Below are positions 8,546 through 15,019 of a stretch of DNA of 15,104 bases, piece after piece. The position numbers were made by a program, and so were the translations under genes. Source of the stretch: Pseudomonadota bacterium. GTDB taxonomy: Bacteria > Pseudomonadota > Gammaproteobacteria > Pseudomonadales > Halieaceae. Positions within the stretch are counted from its first letter, which is position 1. Every line of letters starts with the position of its first letter. The stretch covers positions 1-15,104 of the forward strand of contig JAUVBI010000052.1 in the NCBI GenBank assembly GCA_030591305.1. Reading direction: 5' to 3'. The notes under the pieces were generated by a model that saw only the letters and a list, made by a program, of their open reading frames with translations, was not told the DNA's origin and ran no database searches.

Positions 8546-9586
8546 ATGGCCCGTGAAACCAGCATCGCAAGAATTGCAGTTACCCCTGGGGAGCCAGCGG
8601 GTATTGGCCCGGATATTGTACTGGCCATTGCTGCGCAGGGCCTGGCCGTTCCCGTCCAGTTGGTGGCCATTGCCGACCCCGAGCTGTTGCGGGCGCGCGC
8701 GACATGCCTGGGCCTGAGCATAGAGCTAGAGGAAATTGATTTTGCACAGCCCGCCAGCCAACACAAAGCCGGATTATTGTATGTATTGCCTGTTGCAATC
8801 GCCGAGCCCTGTATCCCCGGCACACTCAACACGGCCAACGCAGAGTATGTTCTGGAAACCCTGCAGGTAGCGGTAGATGGCTGCCTTCACTCGGCTGGCC
8901 TGGGCAGCCAGCCCGTTCAGGGTTCAACACAAGCCAGTTTCGATGCCATGGTAACTGCGCCAGTGCAGAAATCGGTAATCAACGACGCTGGCATCCCCTT
9001 CTCCGGCCATACCGAATTTTTGGCCGAGGCCACAGACACCGAAAAAGTGGTGATGCTGCTGGCCACGCGAGAACTGCGCGTTGCGCTCGCCACCACCCAC
9101 CTGCCCCTGTGCGAAGTTCCCGCCGCCATAACCAATGATCTGCTGGAACAAACGCTCAACATCCTGCACAACGACCTGAAGACCAAATTTGCCCTGCCCA
9201 ATCCTCGCATCGCTGTACTTGGCCTGAACCCCCACGCAGGGGAAGGCGGCCATATGGGGCGGGAAGAAATAGACACCATCATTCCCACACTTGAAAATCT
9301 GCGGGCAGCAGGTATGAATTTACTGGGGCCGCTACCGGCAGATACCGCCTTCAACCCCAAGGTGCTGGCGCAGGTAGACGCGGTACTGGCCATGTATCAC
9401 GACCAGGGTTTGCCGGTTCTGAAGTACGCCGGCTTTGGTGAGGCCATAAATATTACCCTCGGATTACCCATTATTCGCACCTCGGTAGATCACGGCACGG
9501 CATTGGATTTAGCAGGTACGGGGAAGGCGAGTCCGGGGAGTTTATTGTGTGCTATTGAGACGGCGGTTGAGTTGAATGGGGGCTAG
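8546..9586 (+). CDS. pdxA: 4-hydroxythreonine-4-phosphate dehydrogenase
   Basis: PdxA oxidises 4-phosphohydroxy-L-threonine in the DXP-dependent pyridoxal 5'-phosphate pathway. The 346-aa protein carries the family elements: [11 protein letters not shown] (13-23), FSGHTEF with His155, and the three metal ligands His185 (TTHLPL), His230 (LNPHAGE) and His285 (MYHDQGLP), then [15 protein letters not shown] near the end. These residues are offset by a constant 19 from the E. coli positions. A small insertion sits before [11 protein letters not shown] (about residues 116-131, Gly/Ser/Gln rich). GGGAG lies 11-12 nt before the ATG and the gap to surA is 32 nt. The stop TAG overlaps the stop of the opposing gene in a shared CTAG. 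Confidence 0.96.
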   Translation: MARETSIARIAVTPGEPAGIGPDIVLAIAAQGLAVPVQLVAIADPELLRARATCLGLSIELEEIDFAQPASQHKAGLLYVLPVAIAEPCIPGTLNTANAEYVLETLQVAVDGCLHSAGLGSQPVQGSTQASFDAMVTAPVQKSVINDAGIPFSGHTEFLAEATDTEKVVMLLATRELRVALATTHLPLCEVPAAITNDLLEQTLNILHNDLKTKFALPNPRIAVLGLNPHAGEGGHMGREEIDTIIPTLENLRAAGMNLLGPLPADTAFNPKVLAQVDAVLAMYHDQGLPVLKYAGFGEAINITLGLPIIRTSVDHGTALDLAGTGKASPGSLLCAIETAVELNGG

Positions 9587-10029
9587 CTCACTAATTTATA
9601 TACCATGGGCAGAATCGCCGCGTTGGTGGCAATAAGAGCGGATAACATCCAGAACACCAGGCGGAATTTGCCGTTCATGTCGCTGCTGAGCACATTTAGT
9701 CGACTATCCTGCTCAATAAATCGCAGGTCGATTTGGCTAAAACACTTTTCCAGTCGCGCATCCTGCTCAACAAACCTGGCTTCAATTCGAGTATCCTGTT
9801 CTGTAAACCTGGCTTCAATTCGAGCATCCTGTTCTGTAAACCTGGCTTCAATTCGAGCATCCTGCTCGCCAAACCGCGCATCAAGATAATCCTGGGTTAC
9901 CAGGGCATCCATATTAAAAACAAATGCTTCAGCCATTACTTCCGCCTGCGCCTCGGCCTGTCGGGTCGGCATTCCCGCGGCAATCAGCCTACGGGCAACC
10001 TTTAATGTATCAAATGCTACAGCAGCCAT
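9583..10029 (-). CDS. DUF1640/CCDC90-like membrane-anchored coiled-coil protein
   Basis: The role is not known. The 148-aa product starts [30 protein letters not shown], which strongly resembles the N-terminus of bacterial DUF1640-type proteins (AFDTLK..RRL..AG....QAEA). This is followed by a charged coiled coil made of 11-residue units ([11 protein letters not shown], about 57-100) and heptad-length units, and then one predicted membrane helix (about 123-144, rich in L, A, I, M). The expected form is a short parallel coiled-coil oligomer tethered at its C-terminus. I chose the ATG at 10029 because GGGAG is 4 nt upstream and the family N-terminus begins there; a longer reading to 10071 adds 14 unlikely residues. 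It converges on pdxA and shares its CTAG stop. Nothing nearby points to a partner. Confidence 0.75.
   Translation of the reverse strand: MAAVAFDTLKVARRLIAAGMPTRQAEAQAEVMAEAFVFNMDALVTQDYLDARFGEQDARIEARFTEQDARIEARFTEQDTRIEARFVEQDARLEKCFSQIDLRFIEQDSRLNVLSSDMNGKFRLVFWMLSALIATNAAILPMVYKLVS
9748..9879. repeat. Four tandem 33-bp in-frame repeats inside the coiled-coil gene
   Basis: Units run 9748-9780, 9781-9813, 9814-9846 and 9847-9879. The second and third are nearly identical; the first and fourth differ at several positions. Each unit encodes one 11-residue coiled-coil turn on the minus strand. They are contiguous, with no spacers. Confidence 0.9.
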
Positions 10030-10119
10030 GGTACTCCCAGTAATCCATAATGAATATGGATACTTTGCCACAGGTAATTTGCGCTCTACACGTCACATTC
10101 AGCCACCTTTGGCATTTAC

Positions 10120-10148
10120 TGGTCATTTACACCCCTGCCCACTAAAAT
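10120..10148 (+). promoter_or_regulatory. Candidate sigma70-type promoter for the glycosyltransferase-like gene
   Basis: TGGTCA (10120-10125), a 17-nt spacer and TAAAAT (10143-10148) sit 31 nt before the ATG at 10180. The -10 matches five of six consensus bases and the -35 four of six. It lies in the 150-bp divergent gap between the coiled-coil gene and this gene. I see no convincing promoter for the coiled-coil gene in the same gap. Confidence 0.42.
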
Positions 10149-10179
10149 AGCCGCCACTCCAAGACACCAAGAGCGCCCC

Positions 10180-12072
10180 ATGGCAGACGACACCAGCATC
10201 TCCTATTCATACCAGACCGGCAGTACGGCACCCCAGCCTGCCGGCACCAATACCCCGGATGTCGATGCCCCCCTCTACGCTTTCGTAGACTGTGAGCGGG
10301 TGAGTCTGCAAAGCGGCGGTGTATTGCTGATACACAAACTCAGCGACAAGCAGTTAATCGTCGCCCCCGAAGTCTCCCTGGCGCTGGCCTCGTGCACTAC
10401 ATTCCAAACCCTGTCAAAACATGTGGAAATACTCACAACAAGCATCCCACAACTCGCCGGACAACAGACCGATGTCACCAAAGTGCTGGAAATGGTGAGA
10501 GATGCAGGCTTGCTCACAAGCGCCGAGGCAGTGTGTAAACGCATTGGCCCCGAGGATGTGCCGACGGCCACCGACCTGGCCCGCACACGAGTTTTCATTA
10601 TCACCTGTGACCGCCCGGAAGCGGTGCAAAGACTGGCACAGTCCATGCTATTTGCCGGCAGCCTGAGCCGCCACGAAGAAATCTTTCTGATAGACGATTC
10701 CCGCGACCCGCAAAATGCCACGCTAAACCGTGAGATTGTGCAGCAGTTCAACCTCACCAGCCCGCGCGATATGCGCTATGTAGGGGCCGAAGCGCAGGAA
10801 CAGCTGCTCAACGCACTGATAAAAGAACTGCCCGATAAAGCACAGGGCATACGCTTTCTGATAGACCGCAAACGCTGGGCCGAAAAAGAGAGCTACGGCC
10901 TGGCCCGGACACTATGTTTACTCCTTTCTGTCGATAGCCGTGCCATCGTGATGGATGATGACGTGATATGTGCAGCTGTGGCCTCACCCTACAAAAGTGA
11001 GGGCATCGCTTTTGGCGATACCGCCAGGGAAGTAGAATTTTATACCTCGGAACAGGATATTCTGGCGCGTACGGAAAAAACCGATTTTGACCCCCTCACC
11101 GGTCACGCCCAATGCCTGGGCCTGACCATGTCACAAGCCATAGACAAGCTGGGAATAAATGAGCTGGAAACACAGGACCTGCAAGGTGCCAACGCGGCCT
11201 TTCTGAGCCAGTGGCATGCAAGCTCGCCCATACTGATCACCCAGAGCGGCACCATGGGCGACCCTGGTACGCCAAAAACAGACTGGGTATATACCGTAGA
11301 CCCAGCCTCTGCGCAGCGCATGCTGGCATCTCCGGGCGGATTGAAAGGGGCGCTGGCAAACCGCCATTACTGGATGGGCCAGCCCAGGCCCCAATTTACT
11401 AAAATGGCGGTAATCTCACAGGTGACAGGCCTGGATAACTCACACTTATTACCGCCCTACTTTCCCGTTTTCCGCGGAGAGGATTATTTATTTGGCGCCA
11501 TGGTGGAGTATTTGCACCCCCAGAGCACAGTGCTCGAGTACGACTGGTGCGTACCCCACTTCTCCATAGAAGAGAGGCTCGGCGGTGAAGATAATAAACC
11601 CGCCAGCGGTAAAGGCGGCATCAACCTGGCTAAATATGTGACCGACCACACCCTGTATGAAACTGGCATCTCCGCGGAGACGCGGCTGACCAGTCTGGCA
11701 CAACGGGTGAAGGAGCTCAGTGAAACCTCCGACCGGAGCCTGCTTACCCGTTACCGCACCGAAGCTGCAGAAAACCAGCGTAGAAAAATCAAGCAATTCA
11801 GCGCAAAACTGGCAGAGGCATCACCCAAAACCCAGGCCTGGCAGGACTACCTGCAACAGAGCCTGAATAATTTGTCAGCAGCCACGGGCACAACAGCCAG
11901 CCTGGAGGACATACCGGGCATTCCAGGTAGCTATGAAGCACAGGAAATTCTCGATGAGTTTCGGGTCTATGCCGGTGAATTTGCCGTGGCACTGGCAGAC
12001 TGGCCCACCATACGTGAGGCTGCGAAGCCGATTGCTGCGGAGTTGATTAGCTCGGGGGCGATGGCGCCATAG
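10180..12072 (+). CDS. Putative GT-A-fold glycosyltransferase with PqqD-like N-terminal segment
   Basis: I do not recognise a named family for this 630-aa protein. Residues 30-112 (APLYAFVDCERV ... VLEMVRDAGLL) follow the pattern of PqqD-like winged-helix domains: beta strands, a helix after a 'V.PEVSLAL' turn, then a final helix ending in GLL. Residues 135-262 look like the nucleotide-binding half of a GT-A glycosyltransferase: RVFIITCDRPEAVQRL, FLIDDSRD (169-176), then AIVMDDDV (255-262) as a DxD-like metal motif. RGEDYLFG (432-439) and WCVPHF (456-461) resemble the catalytic acidic and metal-His elements further along. The last 120 residues are mostly charged helix. There is no signal peptide or membrane helix, so it should be cytoplasmic. 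It has its own promoter candidate and converges with an ABC exporter operon. Both the PqqD and the glycosyltransferase readings are by eye only. Confidence 0.5.
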   Translation: MADDTSISYSYQTGSTAPQPAGTNTPDVDAPLYAFVDCERVSLQSGGVLLIHKLSDKQLIVAPEVSLALASCTTFQTLSKHVEILTTSIPQLAGQQTDVTKVLEMVRDAGLLTSAEAVCKRIGPEDVPTATDLARTRVFIITCDRPEAVQRLAQSMLFAGSLSRHEEIFLIDDSRDPQNATLNREIVQQFNLTSPRDMRYVGAEAQEQLLNALIKELPDKAQGIRFLIDRKRWAEKESYGLARTLCLLLSVDSRAIVMDDDVICAAVASPYKSEGIAFGDTAREVEFYTSEQDILARTEKTDFDPLTGHAQCLGLTMSQAIDKLGINELETQDLQGANAAFLSQWHASSPILITQSGTMGDPGTPKTDWVYTVDPASAQRMLASPGGLKGALANRHYWMGQPRPQFTKMAVISQVTGLDNSHLLPPYFPVFRGEDYLFGAMVEYLHPQSTVLEYDWCVPHFSIEERLGGEDNKPASGKGGINLAKYVTDHTLYETGISAETRLTSLAQRVKELSETSDRSLLTRYRTEAAENQRRKIKQFSAKLAEASPKTQAWQDYLQQSLNNLSAATGTTASLEDIPGIPGSYEAQEILDEFRVYAGEFAVALADWPTIREAAKPIAAELISSGAMAP

Positions 12073-12090
12073 CCATAATAATGGCGCTTT
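12064..12090 (+). terminator. Candidate intrinsic terminator after the glycosyltransferase-like gene
   Basis: GCGCCAT (12064-12070) pairs perfectly with ATGGCGC (12081-12087) around a 10-nt loop and is followed by TTT. The stem overlaps the stop codon. The U-tract is short, so termination may be weak. It lies in the 42-nt gap between two convergent genes. Confidence 0.4.
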
Positions 12091-12114
12091 ACCGGTTTGC
12101 AGTAGCGTAAGAAA

Positions 12115-12837
12115 TTATTTTGCTACTTTTCGCGTAATAGATTCCCGGTAGTCCTGCAGCACTTTCCCCGCCTCCCCTTCACTGGCAATTTTCGCCTGGT
12201 CAATCCAGATAGCCCGGCCACATAACTCCTCAATTTGAGGGTCAGAATGGGACACAAAAACTACGGTTTGCTCACCCCCAATCCGCTCTTTCATCGCACT
12301 CGCGGCCTTCTGTTTGAACTGCGCATCGCCAACACTGAGCACTTCGTCAATTAACAGAATGTCAACGTGTGTCATTAGGGCAGTGGTAAAACCCAGGCGC
12401 GAGCGCATGCCTGAGGAGTAGGTTTTCACCGGTTCTTCAAAAGAGTCCCCAAGATCAGAGAACTCCTTGATCTCTTCCAGGTACGATCGCGCCTGCTTTT
12501 TAGTAGAGCCCTGTAACATGGCCGCCAACAGTGCATTATCACGGCCCGAAAGATCCCCCCTGAAACCCAGGCCAATTGACAGCAGGGATGAAGTCTTACC
12601 AGCCTTCATATTCACGGTACCGCTAGTGGGTGCAAGAATGCCCGCCATAATCCGCAACATGGTCGTTTTACCCGCGCCATTACGGCCAATAATTCCCAGG
12701 GTTTCATTCTCGTATAGCTTGAATGAGACCTCATCCAGCACGTGGTGCACCCCGTGGTCAAAGGTGTCCTTGCTGGTGCTGAAATTCAGCGACACCCTGT
12801 CCAGCTCCAGCATCACTGGTTTGTTGGCAACGCTCAC
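12115..12837 (-). CDS. Polysaccharide-type ABC transporter, ATP-binding protein (Wzt/KpsT-like)
   Basis: This is the ATPase of a Wzm/Wzt-type exporter, which in known cases drives lipid-linked or lipid-capped glycans across the inner membrane. The 240-aa protein has Walker A GRNGAGKT (51-58), signature SSGMR (141-145), Walker B ILLIDE (160-165) with the following VLSVGD that is characteristic of this subfamily, and the H-loop His197 in FVSHS. It ends shortly after the ATPase domain, so it lacks the C-terminal carbohydrate-binding domain found in long Wzt proteins. The GTG start overlaps the permease stop (GTGA, 12834-12837), indicating translational coupling. The exported substrate cannot be told from the sequence. 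No glycan biosynthesis operon accompanies it apart from the convergent glycosyltransferase-like gene. Confidence 0.88.
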   Translation of the reverse strand: MSVANKPVMLELDRVSLNFSTSKDTFDHGVHHVLDEVSFKLYENETLGIIGRNGAGKTTMLRIMAGILAPTSGTVNMKAGKTSSLLSIGLGFRGDLSGRDNALLAAMLQGSTKKQARSYLEEIKEFSDLGDSFEEPVKTYSSGMRSRLGFTTALMTHVDILLIDEVLSVGDAQFKQKAASAMKERIGGEQTVVFVSHSDPQIEELCGRAIWIDQAKIASEGEAGKVLQDYRESITRKVAK

Positions 12838-13619
12838 GAGGTTAATACCTTGAGTGCCAGAAATTGATTATTTTTACGCATCAAGCCAAGCATTGCTAAG
12901 CTCACCAAAGTGGCACCCATAGCTATAAAAAACAGGTGGGCAAGATCGGGCATGCTCTGGTGCAACAACACCTGCCGATGAGCATCCAGCATAAAAGCCA
13001 GGGGGTTAAGAGCCAGTATCAGTTCTGTTTTCTCCGGATTGCCAATACTGCGAATATCCCAGAAGATGCCAGATGTGAAGAGAAGAAACATCATTCCCAG
13101 AGGTATCACGTTACTAATATCTCTCACCAGGCACACAAGATAGGCCCCCACCAGTGAGCAGGCGACGATAAGAAGGTAATTAACTAATAATACGGGTAGC
13201 AACCACAACCAGGCGACGGTAATTGGCGTGCCAAATGCGGCCAGCATGGCAAACAGGCAAAGATAAACACTGGCCTGCCGGTAAAGGCTCTCCTGCACCA
13301 CAGCCATGGGAAACATGGACTTGGGGATGTTAATTTTGCTCACCAGGCTCTTATTCGACACAATACTATTGGAGGCTTGTGTCACCGTTTTAGAGAACCA
13401 GATAAACGCAAACTTGCCGCAGGCCAGAAATAGTAGAAATTCACTGCCCGATCTTCCCTTGTTGTCCAGGATTACATTGAACACCAGGTAAAATACTGCA
13501 ACCCACAACAGCGGCTCCAGAAACCACCAGAGGTAGCCCAATATAAACTTGGAGGCATCTGCCTTGAGCAGCATCCGAGCCTGAACATCAATCAGGCGAA
13601 AGTAGTGGGCGAGGGTCAT
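12834..13619 (-). CDS. Polysaccharide-type ABC transporter, permease (Wzm/KpsM-like)
   Basis: This is the membrane subunit of the exporter, an ABC-2 family permease. The 261-aa protein opens with a short amphipathic N-terminus and KFILGYLWWFLEPLLW, typical of Wzm proteins. It has about six hydrophobic segments, roughly at 28-50, 62-80, 115-130, 134-160, 170-190 and 228-248. The loop VSNKSLVSKINIPKSMFPM (88-106) matches the cytoplasmic coupling region that meets the ATPase, and LALNPLAFMLDAHRQVL (203-219) is the conserved C-terminal periplasmic stretch. The ATG at 13619 has no clear Shine-Dalgarno. The base composition looks more AT-rich (ATA, TTA, AAT codons) than the flanking housekeeping genes, which fits acquisition by transfer. 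Confidence 0.85.
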   Translation of the reverse strand: MTLAHYFRLIDVQARMLLKADASKFILGYLWWFLEPLLWVAVFYLVFNVILDNKGRSGSEFLLFLACGKFAFIWFSKTVTQASNSIVSNKSLVSKINIPKSMFPMAVVQESLYRQASVYLCLFAMLAAFGTPITVAWLWLLPVLLVNYLLIVACSLVGAYLVCLVRDISNVIPLGMMFLLFTSGIFWDIRSIGNPEKTELILALNPLAFMLDAHRQVLLHQSMPDLAHLFFIAMGATLVSLAMLGLMRKNNQFLALKVLTS

Positions 13620-13692
13620 GGGTAAAAACAGAGCGCCAGATTGGTGGGTGTGTGAAAAGGCTTATAGGTATGGGAGTTTACCAGAATTTTTT

Positions 13693-13776
13693 TTAAAGGA
13701 TATGGGTCATAGAAATCGGCCAAAATTGATATTCCACCCCCTCACTGGCAATCCCGGTCTGGTCAATCCAGACAAG
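13693..13776 (-). pseudogene. Relic of a second Wzt-like ABC ATPase gene (C-terminal scrap)
   Basis: The minus strand reads VWIDQTGIASEG and then a short unrelated tail to TAA at 13693. The intact ATPase 1.5 kb away has AIWIDQAKIASEG at residues 209-221. At the DNA level 13740-13774 and 12177-12211 match at 28 of 35 positions. An in-frame stop lies just upstream, and no Walker or signature motif remains. It is best read as the leftover end of a duplicated or replaced ATPase gene immediately upstream of the permease gene. Confidence 0.55.
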
Positions 13777-13851
13777 ACTTCAACATGGTCTCATTTGATG
13801 TGCCATTACCCGGCGCACTGCGCTACTGTGGTTAGCCACACGGAAGTGATA

Positions 13852-13867
13852 CACATACACAAATGTG
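13852..13867. promoter_or_regulatory. Inverted repeat overlapping the antitoxin ribosome-binding site
   Basis: CACAT (13852-13856) and ATGTG (13863-13867) are perfect inverted copies with a 6-nt spacer, ending inside the GTGAGG ribosome site. VapB-type antitoxins usually bind inverted repeats in their own promoter, so this could be an autoregulatory operator, or an RNA hairpin masking the ribosome site. Confidence 0.25.
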
Positions 13868-13876
13868 AGGTACAAC

Positions 13877-14077
13877 ATGGAAACCATAAAGCTATTTCAG
13901 TCGGGAAATACGCAGGCAGTTCGCCTGCCCCCAGCCTTTTGTATGCCCGGTGATGAAGTGAATATATACAAGGAGGGCAGCAGAATAATTCTGGAGCCTG
14001 TAGTCACGTCCTGGGACGACCTTTTGCTGCTATTGGATGAGCTTCCAGGAGATGAGCCGGGGGCTGGACGAGGGTAA
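13877..14077 (+). CDS. Orphan VapB/AbrB-type antitoxin
   Basis: The 66-aa product begins METIKLFQSGNTQAVRLPPAF and continues with GDEVNIYKEGSRIILEPV. This is the swapped-hairpin DNA-binding domain of VapB/MazE-like antitoxins (pattern: KLF.nGnsQAVRLP...). The start at 13877 has GTGAGG 6 nt upstream. A GTG at 13865 lies inside that ribosome site and is less likely. The C-terminal part (SWDDLLLLLDELPGDEP) keeps the usual 'W..LL..L' opening of the toxin-binding tail but ends early in GAGRG, compared with about 75-85 aa for typical relatives. No VapC PIN-domain gene follows: the next 126 nt to rsmA code for nothing recognisable. It is probably a stranded antitoxin and may act only as a DNA-binding protein. 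Confidence 0.72.
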   Translation: METIKLFQSGNTQAVRLPPAFCMPGDEVNIYKEGSRIILEPVVTSWDDLLLLLDELPGDEPGAGRG

Positions 14078-14109
14078 GCAGCAATACCAGAGCGTTTAGT
14101 CGTGTAGAC

Positions 14110-14154
14110 GGACTGATGCTGGAAAACTAGCCAGCATAAACCACCAGTCCTTTT
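14110..14154 (+). terminator. Composite hairpin with T-run after the antitoxin gene
   Basis: Outer arms GGACTG (14110-14115) and CAGTCC (14145-14150) are perfect inverted copies. They enclose a second perfect hairpin, ATGCTGG (14116-14122) / CCAGCAT (14131-14137), with an 8-nt loop, and TTTT follows at 14151-14154. Read as RNA it is a plausible two-part intrinsic terminator that insulates rsmA. The nested inverted arms also resemble the end of a small palindromic element. Confidence 0.5.
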
Positions 14155-14190
14155 GTCCCAGGGCATACATCTACCACTGCCAAAAAACGT

Positions 14191-14196
14191 TACAAT
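14191..14196 (+). promoter_or_regulatory. Candidate -10 box for rsmA, very close to its start codon
   Basis: TACAAT matches five of six consensus -10 bases and ends 7 nt before the rsmA ATG. No good -35 box lies 16-18 nt upstream. If used, it would give an almost leaderless transcript, in keeping with the absence of a Shine-Dalgarno. Confidence 0.3.
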
Positions 14197-14203
14197 ACAC
14201 CAA

Positions 14204-15019
14204 ATGAGCAAAGCACCCGCAACCCACCGAGCCCGCAAGCGCTTCGGCCAAAACTTCCTGCGCGATGACGGCGTTATCAACCGCATTATTCGCGCCATTC
14301 ATCCGTTAACTGACGATCATCTGATAGAAATCGGTCCCGGGCAGGGCGCGCTCACTGATTTGCTTATGGCCAGTGGCTGTGACCTGGATGTCATCGAGCT
14401 GGATCGAGACCTGGTGCCGGGGTTGCTGGCATCCCACGGTACCTCACCCCGGTTTACTCTCCACAGCGCAGACGCCCTGAAGTTTGACTATGCTCAACTG
14501 GGTCACGGCGAGCGCTCGCTGCGCATTGTCGGCAACCTGCCCTACAATATTTCCACCCCGCTTATTTTCAAGCTGCTGGAAAATGCCCCCCTCATTCGCG
14601 ATATGCATTTTATGTTACAACTGGAGGTGGTGAACCGCATGTCGGCGACGCCCGGCAGCAAAAACTGGGGACGCTTGGGCATCATGACCCAATATCACTG
14701 CCGGGTGGAGTCACTATTCGAGGTACCACCCAGCGCCTTCTCCCCCGCCCCCAAGGTGCAATCGGCTATCGTGTGCCTGGAACCCTGGGAAAAATCTCCC
14801 TGGGAAAAATGTGATGAAGCTGTGCTGCGCCGCATCGTTCGAGCTGCCTTTGCCCAGCGCCGGAAAACCCTGCGCAACAATGTAAAAGGCATATTGAATG
14901 ACGGACAACTGGAAGAGCTGGGCATAGACCCGGGGGCACGCTCAGAAACGCTGGAGTTAAGCCAGTTTATTGCGATGGCGAACGCGGTGGCAGCATTGGC
15001 AGAAGCCTCTAAGCCATGA
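14204..15019 (+). CDS. rsmA: 16S rRNA (adenine1518-N6/adenine1519-N6)-dimethyltransferase
   Basis: RsmA (KsgA) dimethylates two adjacent adenines in the 3' helix 45 of 16S rRNA late in small-subunit assembly. The 271-aa protein starts [19 protein letters not shown] and shows SAM-binding [11 protein letters not shown] (about 39-49), the acidic VIELDRD (about 66-72), the catalytic NLPYNIS motif (about 112-118), [12 protein letters not shown], and the C-terminal [16 protein letters not shown] chose the ATG at 14204; a TTG at 14153 would add 17 residues through the hairpin's T-run. A 15-bp tandem duplication near the 3' half gives PWEKSPWEK. Normally this gene sits directly after pdxA; here 4.6 kb intervene. 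Its stop overlaps the apaH start. Confidence 0.96.
   Translation: MSKAPATHRARKRFGQNFLRDDGVINRIIRAIHPLTDDHLIEIGPGQGALTDLLMASGCDLDVIELDRDLVPGLLASHGTSPRFTLHSADALKFDYAQLGHGERSLRIVGNLPYNISTPLIFKLLENAPLIRDMHFMLQLEVVNRMSATPGSKNWGRLGIMTQYHCRVESLFEVPPSAFSPAPKVQSAIVCLEPWEKSPWEKCDEAVLRRIVRAAFAQRRKTLRNNVKGILNDGQLEELGIDPGARSETLELSQFIAMANAVAALAEASKP
14783..14810. repeat. 15-bp-period tandem duplication in rsmA
   Basis: CCCTGGGAAAAAT occurs at 14783-14795 and again at 14798-14810, separated by CT. The period of 15 bp keeps the frame and repeats PWEK in the protein, between the VQSAIV strand and the C-terminal helices. Confidence 0.85.

Larger units (their letters stand above)
13620..13876. other. 257-bp AT-richer intergenic region between permease and antitoxin genes
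   Basis: Apart from the ATPase relic this stretch holds an A/T-run (13686-13697), a TATAAG-like -10 box on the minus strand (about 13660-13665) that could serve the permease gene but lacks a good -35 box, and a small GTGG/CCAC hairpin at 13828-13839. I see no credible small gene here; a 111-codon plus-strand reading frame has no family resemblance. Confidence 0.4.

Noticed and set aside
9748..9879. Possible CRISPR-like array
   Set aside because: The 33-bp units are directly contiguous with no spacers and stay in frame within a protein gene.
9605..9889. Repetitive plus-strand protein opposite the coiled-coil gene
   Set aside because: The repeats exist on both strands, but the minus strand gives a DUF1640-like N-terminus, ribosome site and membrane helix; the plus strand gives none.
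11131..11394. 87-codon minus-strand frame inside the glycosyltransferase-like gene
   Set aside because: Antisense to a long, consistent coding frame, with no motif or ribosome site.
13618..13953. 111-codon plus-strand frame across the permease/antitoxin gap
   Set aside because: No recognisable domain, no ribosome site, and it overlaps the antitoxin gene in a different frame; the opposite strand holds the ATPase relic.
14078..14203. Remnant of a vapC toxin gene
   Set aside because: No frame on either strand shows PIN-domain residues such as the MLDTN start; only a hairpin and a -10-like box are visible.
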